Shown here in pieces: positions 34,244 to 42,711 of a DNA stretch of 64,000 nt (its first letter is position 1; each line of letters starts with the position of its first letter). The stretch covers positions 124,001 to 188,000 of the forward strand of contig CALFMO010000006.1 of assembly GCA_937879855.1 (NCBI GenBank), in the 5' to 3' direction. The stretch is from an uncultured Acidobacteriaceae bacterium (GTDB lineage Bacteria > Acidobacteriota > Terriglobia > Terriglobales > Acidobacteriaceae). Under the pieces are notes generated by a model. The model was not told where the DNA came from. It ran no database searches and worked only from the letters and a program-made list of their open reading frames with translations. Made by a program: the position numbers and the translations under genes.

Positions 34244-35656
34244 TTAGATATCGTAGTAGAGCGCGAACTCGTAGGGATGCGGGCGCTGGCGGATGGCGTC
34301 TACTTCCTTCGAGCGCTTGTAGTCGACATAGGTGCGCAGTAATTCCTCGGTAAACACTTCCCCCTTCAGCAGGAACGCGTGGTCGCGCTGCAGCGCGTCG
34401 AGCGCTTCTTCGAGCGAGCCAGGCATCGACGGAATATTCGACAATGCCTCGGGATCGAGGTCGTAGATATCTTTGTCGAGCGGCTGCCCGGGATCCATTT
34501 TGTTCTCGATGCCGTCGAGCCCGGCCATCAACATCGCAGCAAAGGCGAGATATGGATTCGAGCTTGGGTCGGGAGGGCGAAACTCCACGCGCTTCTCTTT
34601 GGGAGCGATGGAATACATGGGAATGCGACAAGCCGCCGAGCGGTTGCGCCGCGAGTACGCCAGATTTACCGGCGCCTCGAATCCCGGCACCAGCCGCTTG
34701 TAGGAATTTGTCGTGGGCGCGATGATCGCCGAAAGCGCCGGCCCATGCTTGATCAGGCCGCCGACGTACCACAGTGCAAGCTGCGACATGCCGGCATAGC
34801 CGTCGCCGGCAAACAACGGCTCGCCACCTTTCCACAGCGATTGGTGCGTGTGCATGCCGTTTCCGTTGTCGCCGAAGATCGGCTTGGGCATGAACGTAAC
34901 CGTCTTCCCGTAGCGGTTGGCCACGTTCTTCACAATGTATTTGAAGAGCAGCATCTTGTCGGCGGAACGCAGCAGCGAATCGAACTTCAGATCAATCTCC
35001 GTCTGCCCACCCGAAGCCACTTCGTGATGGTGGCATTCCACGTCGATGCCGCAGTTCTGCATGGTCAGCAGCATTTCCGAACGCAGGTCCTGGTAGTGGT
35101 CGGTGGGCGGCACGGGAAAGTAGCCTTCGCGGTAGCGCGGACGATACCCAAGATTGTTTTCTTCCCGGCCCGAGTTCCAGCGGCCCTCTTCGGCGTCGAT
35201 GTAGTAAAAGCCATACTGCTCGCGCTGATCGAAGCGCACGTTGTCGAAGATGAAGAATTCCGCCTCGGCGCCAAAGTATGCGGTGTCGGCGATGCCGGTC
35301 GAGGCCAGATACAACTCGGCTTTTCTGGCAATGTAGCGGGGGTCGCGGTCGTAACGCTGCTTGGTCACAGGGTCGACCACATCGCACACCAGCACCAGCG
35401 TCGGGACTTCAGTAAAGGGATCGAGCAGATGAAAATTGGCGTCCGGCTTCAGCAGCATGTCGCTCTCATGAATGCCGGCCCAGCCCCGGATCGACGAGCC
35501 GTCGATGCCGAACCCGTCTTCGAACGAACTCTCCCGCAACTGCTCAATGGGATAAGAAACGTGGTGCCACAGCCCGGGAATATCGGTGAAACGCAGGTCA
35601 AGAATCTTTGCTTCGTGTTTCTTTGCGAACCCTAGAACGGTCTTGGCCTCAGCCAT
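34244..35656 (-). CDS. glnA: Glutamine synthetase, type I
   Basis: A 470-residue GSI, making glutamine from glutamate, ammonia and ATP as a dodecamer. Motifs are 'FGIDGSSIRGW' (beta-Grasp), 'YFGAEAEFFIFD', 'VECHHHEVASGGQTEIDLKF', 'NGNGMHTHQSLW' and 'NRSAACRIP...KEKRVEFRPPDPSSNPYLAFAAM'. 'DKDIYDLDPE' near residue 398 is the adenylylation-type tyrosine loop, which implies GlnE-mediated control and the GSI-beta class. AAGGAG lies six bases before ATG 35656. It is divergent from a LysR gene across a 293-base region filled with palindromic repeats. No glnB/amtB neighbour. Confidence 0.97.
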   Translation of the reverse strand: MAEAKTVLGFAKKHEAKILDLRFTDIPGLWHHVSYPIEQLRESSFEDGFGIDGSSIRGWAGIHESDMLLKPDANFHLLDPFTEVPTLVLVCDVVDPVTKQRYDRDPRYIARKAELYLASTGIADTAYFGAEAEFFIFDNVRFDQREQYGFYYIDAEEGRWNSGREENNLGYRPRYREGYFPVPPTDHYQDLRSEMLLTMQNCGIDVECHHHEVASGGQTEIDLKFDSLLRSADKMLLFKYIVKNVANRYGKTVTFMPKPIFGDNGNGMHTHQSLWKGGEPLFAGDGYAGMSQLALWYVGGLIKHGPALSAIIAPTTNSYKRLVPGFEAPVNLAYSRRNRSAACRIPMYSIAPKEKRVEFRPPDPSSNPYLAFAAMLMAGLDGIENKMDPGQPLDKDIYDLDPEALSNIPSMPGSLEEALDALQRDHAFLLKGEVFTEELLRTYVDYKRSKEVDAIRQRPHPYEFALYYDI

Positions 35657-35838
35657 GAAAACTCCTTGCCGGTAAGCACTTCCCTGCTGAAAACAGGCGC
35701 GCCATCGCGTGCAGTCCGGCAGACGGACAGGCTGTTACAATCGGTCGCGATGGTGCAAGACCGAAGAGTCTAAAGCCAGTCGCCAGCGCTGGCAATTCGA
35801 TTGTTCTTATAGCTGGGATAACCGGACTTTATACTTGA

Positions 35839-35943
35839 GCTGTCAGCTATCAGCTCTCAGCTTTCAGCCCAATCCCGATTGATTTCCGGGATCTCCGCGC
35901 TGAATCGCCTTGGCTGACAGCTAAGAGCTGACGCCTGAGAGCT
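35839..35943. repeat. Facing clusters of the AGCTGATAGCTGACAGCT repeat
   Basis: Two blocks (35839-35870 and 35912-35943) of short GCTGTCAGCT/AGAGCTGA units lie in opposite sense between glnA and the LysR gene, so they can fold on one another. Related blocks occur at 42646, 44783, 44874 and 47101. Confidence 0.75.
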
Positions 35944-35949
35944 TCGTTT

Positions 35950-36861
35950 ATGGACTTCGACCAGCTCGAAACGTTTCTCGAAGTGGCGCGGCACGCGTCG
36001 TTCTCGCGCGCGGCGGAGAAGCGTTTTCGCACTCAGCCTGCGATTTCGTCGCAAATTCGCGGGCTGGAGGAAGAAGTCGGCGCCAAGCTTTTCGACCGCT
36101 CCGGCGGCAAAGTATCGCTCACCGCCGCGGGCAAGGCCTTTCAGAAATACGTCGAGGACACTCTCGACGCCCGCAAAGCGATGCTCGTCGCCATCGCCGA
36201 GATGGAGCGCGTGCCCCGCGGAGAAATCATTGTCGGCGCGAACGAGGGCACCTGCCTGCACATCCTGCCCTATGTTTTTGCCGATTTCAAAAAACAGTAT
36301 CCAGACGTCTCAGTCAACATCAAGCGCGCCGACTACGGCAAGATTTTGGAATCGATCATCGACAACTCCGTCGACTTCGGCGTGATTTCTCTTCCCGTAA
36401 CCGATCCGCGCCTGACCGTGGTCCTCATCCATCGCGACGAGTTGATCGTCATTGCACCCCCTCAGCATCCTCTGGGAAAAATGAAATCGGCCACGATTGC
36501 CGATGTTGCCAAGTTTCCATTGGTCGTGCCCAAGGCTGGACACACCCGGGACGCGATCGAGCAACTTTTTCACGAGCGCCGGCTGAAGCCCAACTTCACC
36601 ATGGAACTCGACTCCAGCGAATTGCTCAAGCGCTTCGTGGCCGCCGATGTAGGCATCGGCTTCATCGCCCGCTCCAACGTCGAGGAAGACGTTCGCGCCA
36701 AAGTTCTGGCCGCCGTTCCCATAGCCGACGCCCAGGTCCGCCGCGATCTGGCGCTGGTCTTCCGCAAAGATAAAGCCCTTAGCCGCGCCGCTCTCGCCTT
36801 CATCGACATTGCGGTGAAACGCAAATCTACGGAAGAATTGGTGCAGACCCCAACTCGATGA
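35950..36861 (+). CDS. LysR-family transcriptional regulator
   Basis: A 303-residue LysR regulator. The helix-turn-helix is at residues 1-60 ('MDFDQLETFLEVARHASFSRAAEKRFRTQPAISSQIRGLEEEVG'); the effector domain starts 'GEIIVGANEGTCLHILPYVFADFKKQYPDVSVNIKR' and continues 'VAADVGIGFIARSNVEEDV'. The sequence is nearest the CysB/Cbl/CynR kind. ATG 35950 immediately follows a palindromic repeat and has no ribosome site. Its stop overlaps the start of the POTRA gene (ATGA), so the two are coupled. It may regulate glnA, the divergent gene, but this is inference. Confidence 0.92.
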   Translation: MDFDQLETFLEVARHASFSRAAEKRFRTQPAISSQIRGLEEEVGAKLFDRSGGKVSLTAAGKAFQKYVEDTLDARKAMLVAIAEMERVPRGEIIVGANEGTCLHILPYVFADFKKQYPDVSVNIKRADYGKILESIIDNSVDFGVISLPVTDPRLTVVLIHRDELIVIAPPQHPLGKMKSATIADVAKFPLVVPKAGHTRDAIEQLFHERRLKPNFTMELDSSELLKRFVAADVGIGFIARSNVEEDVRAKVLAAVPIADAQVRRDLALVFRKDKALSRAALAFIDIAVKRKSTEELVQTPTR

Positions 36862-38234
36862 CCAACCGGTGGATGATCAACGTGTCAACGACCCGGGCGA
36901 CCTTCAAATTACTGCTACTGATATTCCTTGCAGGCATTCCCGTTTGGGGCCAGGGCACGTCTTCGCAAAAATCGCTGGCGCAAATGCCGGCCTCGGCTCG
37001 TCAGTTGATTGCCATCAAAGTTGTCGGCAGCAAGCGATATTCGGAGCAGGCGGTCGCGGCTGCAACCGGCTTGCAAATGGGCGCTGCCGTTAACGACGAC
37101 GACTTCAAAAAGGCTGCGCGCCGCCTCGGCGATATGGGAGTTTTCACCGACATCGCGTACAGCTACTCATATTCCCCCGCGGGAACCAAACTCGAACTGC
37201 ACGTCACCGATGCGGAAAAGTTTGTTCCGGCACGCTTTGAGGATTTCGTGTGGTTCTCCGATGCCGAACTCCGCCAGCGCATTCAGCAGCACGCCCCGCT
37301 GTTTGACGGAGAGCTGCCCTTAAATGGCCGTCTGGTGGACGAAGTTTCCGACGTGCTGCAGGCCATGCTGGTCGAGAAATCAATTCCCGGACACGTTGAA
37401 TATTTGCGGGTGGGCAAACATGACGGCCCCGTCGAGGCGATCAGTTATCACGTCAACGACGTTCTCATTCGCGTCCGCAATATCGAGTTCACCGGAGCCG
37501 ACCCTGCCGATTTACCCGCACTCGAAGCTGCCGGCCGCAGGCTTCCTGACCGCGAGTACTCCCGCACGCGCCTGAATCAACTGGTTCAACATCAGCTTCT
37601 GCCGGTGTTTTACGAGCGCGGTTACCTGAAAGCGCAGTTCGGCGAGCCCCAACCAAAAGTCGTGAAGGAGCCCGGCGCCGAAACCGAGGAGGGCCCACGG
37701 AACCAGACCGTCGTCGATGTCACGTTCTCTGTAACTCCAGGCCAGCAGTACAAGCTCAAGGGCCTGGAGTGGTCCGCCAATCGTGTGTTTCCGATCGAGA
37801 GGCTTGAAAAGATGGTCCGCGCCGAGATCGGCCAACCCGCCAACACAATCCGACTGGCGGATAACCTGAAGGACGTGCAAAAGCTCTATGGGTCGCGCGG
37901 TTATGTTGCATGCTCCATCAAGACCGAGGCCGCATTTGACGATGCCGCAGGCACGGTCGCATTCCGCATCGATATTGCGGAAGGGGACGTCTACCACATG
38001 GGAGAGCTGGAATTCCGCGGCTTGGACAATAGCCTGACGGCGAAACTTCGTAATGCCTGGAAGATCCGCTTTGCGGATGTTTATGACTCGACCTACCTCA
38101 GCGAATATCTCCCCGCCGCCCGCAAGCTGCTCCCCGCCAACCTGGACTGGGAAGTGGACCCGCACGTCACCGCCAATGTGCGCGACAAGACGGTCGATGT
38201 CGATCTCATCTACTCGGTCAAGGCCCCGAAATAG
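36858..38234 (+). CDS. POTRA-repeat protein without a beta-barrel
   Basis: A 458-residue exported protein (signal about 16-33: 'LLLLIFLAGIPVWGQ'). It is built from repeated POTRA-type units: 'IAIKVVGSKRYSEQAVAAATGLQMGAAV...AARRLGDMGVFTDIAYSY', 'RVRNIEFTGADPADLPALEAAGRRL', 'QYKLKGLEWSANRVFPIERLEKMVRAEIGQPAN...QKLYGSRGYVACSI' and 'VYHMGELEFRGLDNSLTAKL'. BamA/TamA proteins have such units before a 16-strand barrel, but here the protein ends after them. It overlaps the LysR gene by four bases. It could be a periplasmic accessory of outer-membrane assembly or a truncated relative. Confidence 0.82.
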   Translation: MTNRWMINVSTTRATFKLLLLIFLAGIPVWGQGTSSQKSLAQMPASARQLIAIKVVGSKRYSEQAVAAATGLQMGAAVNDDDFKKAARRLGDMGVFTDIAYSYSYSPAGTKLELHVTDAEKFVPARFEDFVWFSDAELRQRIQQHAPLFDGELPLNGRLVDEVSDVLQAMLVEKSIPGHVEYLRVGKHDGPVEAISYHVNDVLIRVRNIEFTGADPADLPALEAAGRRLPDREYSRTRLNQLVQHQLLPVFYERGYLKAQFGEPQPKVVKEPGAETEEGPRNQTVVDVTFSVTPGQQYKLKGLEWSANRVFPIERLEKMVRAEIGQPANTIRLADNLKDVQKLYGSRGYVACSIKTEAAFDDAAGTVAFRIDIAEGDVYHMGELEFRGLDNSLTAKLRNAWKIRFADVYDSTYLSEYLPAARKLLPANLDWEVDPHVTANVRDKTVDVDLIYSVKAPK

Positions 38235-38396
38235 GGTTACGCACGCCTCAGGACTTGGCCGAGGCGCTTGTTCGTTTTTCGTAACAGTTTCGCCACGGTT
38301 CTGAGAAGCCGCATCCCGTCGGTTACTCTAAAACTCCCTTTTTTCAGTAACAGCGGTTTCGGCCCGGGCCCTCCCCTACACACTCCGGGCTCCTAG

Positions 38397-38430
38397 GCGG
38401 GGAGCGCGCCTGCGCTTCCCGCGCTTTTTT
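38397..38430 (+). terminator. Strong intrinsic terminator
   Basis: GCGGGGAGCGC (38397-38407), loop GCCT, GCGCTTCCCGC (38412-38422), then GCTTTTTT. An 11-pair stem with one G-U. It ends the LysR/POTRA unit and separates it from the next gene. Confidence 0.88.
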
Positions 38431-38536
38431 GCCCAGTGAGCGGGATAACTTGTAACCTCACGCCGCTTGGTTCATCCTTTAGGAAGAAGCTGCGCTCCCC
38501 CACCACTAGGGTGCCAGCCTCCAAGGAGAATCTGTG

Positions 38537-38890
38537 ATGAATGCACGAGTTGGGAAAGTTGGATCTCTTCTATTGAGCCTGATCGTGATTGCAGGCCTGT
38601 CCGTTTCCTCCGCATTCGCGGCCAAGGCAAAAACCTTCACCGGAAAAGTCAGCGACTCAATGTGCGGCGCCAAGCACATGGAGTCCAATGACGAGGCGGG
38701 CTGCACTCGCGCCTGCGTCAGCAAGGGAGCGAAATACGCTCTCGTCTCGGGCGACAAGGTTTACACTCTCGACACCACCGACAAGGCAGCCTTGGCCACT
38801 CTCGACAAACAGGCTGGCGCCAATGTCACGGTTACCGGAACCGAGAACGGCAACACTATCACCGTGACCAAGGTGACCGCCGCTCCTTAA
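38537..38890 (+). CDS. Small secreted 'SDSMCGAKH' protein
   Basis: 117 residues with a signal peptide ending 'SAFA'. The mature domain begins 'KTFTGKVSDSMCGAKHMESNDEAGCTRACVSKGAKYALVSGDKVYTL' and closes as a small OB-like beta domain ('ANVTVTGTENGNTITV'). The Cys/His pattern C-x2-KH...C-x3-C recurs in many acidobacterial exported proteins and may bind a metal or form disulfides. ATG 38537 follows AAGGAG; a GTG directly before it is in frame. The gene is bracketed by two similar terminators, so it is a single-gene transcript. Confidence 0.8.
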   Translation: MNARVGKVGSLLLSLIVIAGLSVSSAFAAKAKTFTGKVSDSMCGAKHMESNDEAGCTRACVSKGAKYALVSGDKVYTLDTTDKAALATLDKQAGANVTVTGTENGNTITVTKVTAAP

Positions 38891-38911
38891 ACGCGCTCTG
38901 CTCGACATTCA

Positions 38912-38948
38912 GCGGGGACGCGCCGCGTTCCCCGCATTTTTTTTGCCT
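38912..38948 (+). terminator. Intrinsic terminator with long T run
   Basis: GCGGGGACGCG followed by CGCGTTCCCCGC and then a run of eight Ts starting about 38937. Its stem is nearly the same as that of the terminator at 38397, so the gene between carries matching hairpins on both sides. Confidence 0.82.
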
Positions 38949-39038
38949 TTCGCCTGCAAATTCATATTCCCTTTACAAAGCATTGTGTTAGATTGTGCAT
39001 TCTCAACACTCAGTTTTTCTTTTCGGAGGACTATCGAA

Positions 39039-39596
39039 TTGGGCAAAGACATGGTTCCGAAGCGGATTTTCTTTACCAAGGGAGTGGGGAAACACCGCGA
39101 GCGGTTAACTTCGTTCGAATTGGCGTTGCGCGACGCCGGGATCGCTGCCCAGAATCTGGTTCGAGTCTCTTCGATTTTTCCGCCCAACTGCAAGTTGCTG
39201 GCCCGCAAAGAAGGCGTGAAGTACCTTCATCCCGGCGAAGTGGTTTTCGCCGTGGTCGCCGAAAATTCCACTCGCGAACCGCACCGCCTGCTGGCCTCAT
39301 CGATCGGCGTCGCCATTCCCGCCGACCGTAACACCTACGGCTACCTCAGCGAGCATCACTCCTTCGGCGAGACAGAAGACGCCGCCGGAGAATACGCCGA
39401 AGAACTCGCCGCCGAAATGCTAGCCACCACGTTGAACGTAGAATTCGACCCTGATCGCTCCTGGGATGAGAAGAAGCAGATTTACCGCCTCTCCAACAAA
39501 ATCGTCCGCACCGCCAACGTGACGCAGTCCGCCGTCGGCGACAAGCGCGGCCTCTGGACCACGGTGATCGCCTCCGCGGTATTGATCTTCGACTAG
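39039..39596 (+). CDS. pdaD: Pyruvoyl-dependent arginine decarboxylase
   Basis: A 185-residue PvlArgDC proenzyme that converts arginine to agmatine. The self-cleavage site is 'VRVSSIFPPNC': cutting between Ser44 and Ser45 would turn Ser45 into the pyruvoyl group. Other family blocks are 'VPKRIFFTKGVGKHRERLTSFELALRDAGI' and 'GYLSEHHSFGETEDAAGEYAEELAAEMLA'. TTG 39039 is chosen as start because GGAGGA lies eight bases upstream; an in-frame ATG follows at 39051. It supplies agmatine to the agmatine deiminase and N-carbamoylputrescine amidase encoded 3-5 kb downstream. Confidence 0.93.
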   Translation: MGKDMVPKRIFFTKGVGKHRERLTSFELALRDAGIAAQNLVRVSSIFPPNCKLLARKEGVKYLHPGEVVFAVVAENSTREPHRLLASSIGVAIPADRNTYGYLSEHHSFGETEDAAGEYAEELAAEMLATTLNVEFDPDRSWDEKKQIYRLSNKIVRTANVTQSAVGDKRGLWTTVIASAVLIFD

Positions 39597-39978
39597 GGGA
39601 CGACCTCGCAGCCACCAGCAAGACGGCGGCTGCCCCATCTTTCGCGCTTTTCGAAAGGTGGGAACCACGGACGCTCGACGCCACGCTTTTCGCCCATCGC
39701 GGCACAATCTCTTTGCACCCACGCCTGGGAACCTTGCGACCATCGTTCGAGTACCCACCCTTCGAAATCGCGTTGATGCTAATCGCACAAGAACCAGAGG
39801 GCAGCGCCATTTTCTTTGGATCGATTTATAAGTACTTGAATCTAATATGCTTGATAGAAGACAAAGTCCAAGAGGGAGTAAAACTTTGGTAATCTCCCGT
39901 GCTCCCGGATGTAACACTCTGTTAACGGATATCGGCTATCATAGTTGTGGTAGGAAAGACACAGATCGAGGAATTTCA
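39597..39978. other. Intergenic with a palindromic repeat
   Basis: 382 bases without a gene. A hairpin related to the CCCCACCC repeats lies at 39633-39662 (CCCATCTTTCG/CGAAAGGTGGG). AT-rich promoter-like DNA follows around 39825-39860. Confidence 0.6.
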
Positions 39979-40254
39979 GTGGATATCGAGACACGTAGAA
40001 AGAAGCAGCAGGCCCTGATGGTCCAGCTCGTCGAGCGCAAGGTGCGGTCGCGCGCCAAGCAGCTCTACGAAACCCGCGGCCAACAGGAGGGGCAGGAGCT
40101 GCAGGATTGGTTTCAGGCAGAGTCGGAAATCCTTGGAAACAGTATCCTTGCGCCCCTTTATCGGCGCATGCGAACGGGCAGCGAGGAAGTCAAAGAGAAC
40201 GACGCGGAGGACTTTTCCGCTGAGGACTCAAACGCCTACGAAACCCGCGCCTGA
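39979..40254 (+). CDS. DUF2934-type small protein
   Basis: 91 residues, helical and highly charged. 'VRSRAKQLYETRGQQEGQELQDWFQAESEIL' is the DUF2934 signature (A-x2-LYE-x-RG ... G-x2-LQDW-x2-AE). The acidic C-terminus is 'ENDAEDFSAEDSNAYETRA'. GTG 39979 has GAGGAA six bases upstream; the in-frame frame to 39847 is not coding-like. Function unknown. Confidence 0.8.
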   Translation: MDIETRRKKQQALMVQLVERKVRSRAKQLYETRGQQEGQELQDWFQAESEILGNSILAPLYRRMRTGSEEVKENDAEDFSAEDSNAYETRA

Positions 40255-40309
40255 TTGCGCGACACAATCTCAGAATCGAAAAGGGGACGGACAATGATCC
40301 GTCCCCAAT

Positions 40310-41467
40310 CTATTTCCGGGCAGAGACCTTCGCGCCCTTTCGAGCACTACCACTTTTCTTAGCCTTGTCCAAGCGCTCGAGCACCGCAGCCACGATGATA
40401 GGCAGCCCTACGGTCGCGTCCACAAAGACCTCGCCGAACTTTCCGCCTTCCGCTGGCGGCACGAACTTGCCCCACGAAATCGCCTCGCTATACGGACTGC
40501 CAGATAGTCCGCCCCAATGCACCGGCTCGGGGCAAATCCTGAGTCCGTAGTGATAGCGCTTCAGAGGCACATTCTCTCCCAGTCGCCGGTGCCGCAGCTC
40601 GATAAACGGGCCAAACTGTTGCGACCAGTTGCGCGGCACGCCGCCGCCGATAGTAAAAATTCCCAGCTTTTTCTGGCGCAGCAGCGTCGCCGCAAAATGC
40701 TCCAGGTCTTCGAACGGATCGAAGCGGATCTTATGTCGTCCGGTCGACTCGCGCAGCCGGTTGTTCAACGCCGTGTCGAGGCCCAACTCCGAGTCGCTGA
40801 ACGCCGGCACAAACACCGGCACTCCCTGTTCATACGCTGACTTCAGAATTCCGCGCTGCCCCTGGTTGCGCTTCGCCAGATAAGCTCCAATGGCGTGGTT
40901 CAGCTTGTAGGAGCACATGATCTCGTTGTGATCCCAAGCTTCGAGCACGGCCGCCATGACTTCCTCAACGTCGTCCAGGTTTTGTTCGGGCTCGAGCGTG
41001 TCGTAGACGCGGTTGTAGCCTTGCTCGTAAAGCTCCTCGTCAGAGACCTCCGGATTGGCGCGAAAGTGCGCGCGCCCCGTGGCCTCCACCAGTCCGTGCG
41101 CCATGAGCGCGCCCGTGGAGACGATCGCATTCACGATGCCCCGATCGATCAACTCGGTGATGATCAGCCCCTGCTTGGCCACCGTCATCGCCCCGGCAAG
41201 AGTCATCACGATAAACGCATCTTCGTCAAGGGCCATTGCTTCAAGCACGTCCGCCGCCTCACCCAACTGTCGCCCGGTAAACGCAGTCTTGGCCATGGCG
41301 CGGACCAGATCGTCGATCGACCTCACTTTGGCCAGGTCCAGAGGCTCCAGCGGAATCAGACGGTCTTCAATGGGGTTATGCAGATGACGGTCTTTCCCTT
41401 CCCCACCGGGCGCGTGCCCGTGTCCCTGATTTGAATCTTTCGAATTGCTATGATTGCCTTGTTTCAA
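40310..41467 (-). CDS. Deoxyhypusine synthase-family enzyme (possible homospermidine synthase)
   Basis: A 385-residue enzyme of the deoxyhypusine synthase fold. 'FIVMTLAGAMTVAKQGLIITELIDRGIVNAIVSTGALMAHGLVEATG' is the NAD-binding region and 'YSEAISWGKFVPPAEGGKFGEVFVDATVGLPIIVAAVLERL' contains the reactive-site Lys of the family (near residue 333). Bacteria lack hypusinated eIF5A; bacterial relatives such as SpeY make homospermidine from putrescine and spermidine. That fits the neighbouring putrescine genes. The start is TTG 41467 with GGGAGG seven bases upstream. The N-terminus is His/Asn/Gly-rich and variable. Confidence 0.88.
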   Translation of the reverse strand: MKQGNHSNSKDSNQGHGHAPGGEGKDRHLHNPIEDRLIPLEPLDLAKVRSIDDLVRAMAKTAFTGRQLGEAADVLEAMALDEDAFIVMTLAGAMTVAKQGLIITELIDRGIVNAIVSTGALMAHGLVEATGRAHFRANPEVSDEELYEQGYNRVYDTLEPEQNLDDVEEVMAAVLEAWDHNEIMCSYKLNHAIGAYLAKRNQGQRGILKSAYEQGVPVFVPAFSDSELGLDTALNNRLRESTGRHKIRFDPFEDLEHFAATLLRQKKLGIFTIGGGVPRNWSQQFGPFIELRHRRLGENVPLKRYHYGLRICPEPVHWGGLSGSPYSEAISWGKFVPPAEGGKFGEVFVDATVGLPIIVAAVLERLDKAKKSGSARKGAKVSARK

Positions 41468-41550
41468 CGCGAACCTCCCAAGCCGCCTGCTATTACGATC
41501 CCCGATCCACTACTCTACAGGAACCACAGGACAGGATGCCACGCGCGAGA

Positions 41551-41605
41551 CACATGTAGGGACAGCCGCCTCAGCCTGCCTGAGCGCGGTCGAAGGGGCT
41601 GCCCA
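41551..41605. repeat. Dispersed GGGACAGCCGCC / GTCGAAGGGGC repeat
   Basis: ACATGTAGGGACAGCCGCC is followed by CTGAGCGCGGTCGAAGGGGC. The first unit recurs with one change at 28194 (GGGACAACCGCC) and as its complement inside the agmatine deiminase gene (44025-44036). The second recurs near 45537-45553. Confidence 0.6.
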
Positions 41606-41642
41606 GTCGAGCGAAGCTCGACCGCACACGCCAGTCCTCGGC

Positions 41643-41648
41643 TACACT
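41643..41648 (+). promoter_or_regulatory. TACACT -10 element, leaderless start
   Basis: TACACT ends seven bases before ATG 41656 (or four before an in-frame GTG at 41653), with no ribosome site. Same geometry as thiO and the MBL gene. Confidence 0.45.
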
Positions 41649-41655
41649 GCCAGTG

Positions 41656-42630
41656 ATGCCCGGCAAGCGCAGTTTCGAAGATCAAGTCTCCGCTCTGGAC
41701 GCGCTTCGCCAGCAGCCGGAAGCCGCTCGCCTGGAGCCGTTGCGCAAAGCGCTGGCGCATCGCAACAATTTCCTCGTGGCAAAAGCCGCCGACCTGGTAC
41801 GCGAATTCCAGATCGCACAGCTGACGCCGGAACTGCTCAAGGCCTTCGACCGTTTCTTCGACAATGCGGTAAAGACCGATCCACAATGCTGGGCCAAGAA
41901 TTCGCTAAGCCGTGCGCTGGTCGCGCTGGAGCATCAGGAGCCAGACGTTTTTCTGCGCGGGATGCGGCACATCCAGATGGAACCGATATGGGGAGGCCAG
42001 TCCGACACGGCCGGAACGTTGCGCGCCACCTGCGCGCTCGCACTCGTGCAGTGCCGCAATCTTACCGATGCGGATCTGCTGGGTCATCTCCTCGAACTGG
42101 CGGGCGACAAGGACAAGGCAGTCCGAACCGAGACCATGCGCGCGATCGAACAAGTCGGCTCGCCGCCTGCGTCGCTTCTTCTTCGACTGCGAGCCGTTCT
42201 CGGCAATGAGGAACCCGAGGTGTTAGGCGCGTGCTACAGCGGGATCCTGCGCCTGGAAGGCGCGAAGGCGATATCCTGGGTTGCGCGTTTCCTAGCGAGT
42301 GCCGATGACAACGCCGCCGAAGCCGCACTCGCGATTGCCGGAACACATTCTCCCGAGGGCTTCGAGGCCCTGCGGGAATGCTTCGTGAACGCTGACGATC
42401 CGTGGTGGCGTTCCGTTGTGCTTTCTGCCATCGCTCTCACTCGGCAAGACGCCGCGCTGGAATTCCTGCTTGATCTTGTCCGGACCGAATCACTGAACGC
42501 AGAAACGGCGATCGAAGCAATCCTCCGCTCCATGCCTTCGCAGGACGTGACCAATCGCCTGGAGAAACTGGTCGCCGGCAATCCACGACTGGCGCGAGTC
42601 TTCACGGCCAATCAGATGTCGTCACAATAA
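41656..42630 (+). CDS. HEAT-repeat protein
   Basis: 324 residues of paired helices: 'LDALRQQPEAARLEPLRKALAHRNNFLVAKAADLVREF', 'DLLGHLLELAGDKDKAVRTETMRAIEQVGSPPASLLLRLRAVLG' and 'AAEAALAIAGTHSPEGFEALRECFVNADDPWWRSVVLSAIALTR'. This is a HEAT/ARM scaffold without an enzymatic motif. It lies between the deoxyhypusine-synthase-like gene and aguB in the same direction as aguB, suggesting an accessory role near polyamine synthesis, though this is inference only. ATG 41656 with an in-frame GTG directly upstream. Confidence 0.75.
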   Translation: MPGKRSFEDQVSALDALRQQPEAARLEPLRKALAHRNNFLVAKAADLVREFQIAQLTPELLKAFDRFFDNAVKTDPQCWAKNSLSRALVALEHQEPDVFLRGMRHIQMEPIWGGQSDTAGTLRATCALALVQCRNLTDADLLGHLLELAGDKDKAVRTETMRAIEQVGSPPASLLLRLRAVLGNEEPEVLGACYSGILRLEGAKAISWVARFLASADDNAAEAALAIAGTHSPEGFEALRECFVNADDPWWRSVVLSAIALTRQDAALEFLLDLVRTESLNAETAIEAILRSMPSQDVTNRLEKLVAGNPRLARVFTANQMSSQ

Positions 42631-42645
42631 TCGCATCGCGAGGTT

Positions 42646-42678
42646 GGCTGAAAGCTGAGAGCTGATAGCTGACAGCTA
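42646..42678. repeat. AGCTGATAGCTGACAGCT-type repeat block
   Basis: Tandem seven-base units (GGCTGAA, AGCTGAG, AGCTGAT, AGCTGAC, AGCT) between the HEAT gene and aguB. Confidence 0.75.
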
Positions 42679-42711
42679 CCCTGCTATATTGATTTCCGGA
42701 GGTCCGATCGC

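Noticed and set aside
34379..35635. 418-codon open frame on the plus strand across glnA
   Set aside because: Antisense shadow of a high-GC gene; glnA is unmistakable on the other strand and the product has no motif or ribosome site.
35657..35838. Possible glutamine or other riboswitch in the glnA leader
   Set aside because: No recognisable riboswitch core; only a short GC palindrome (CCAGCGCTGG) near 35782.
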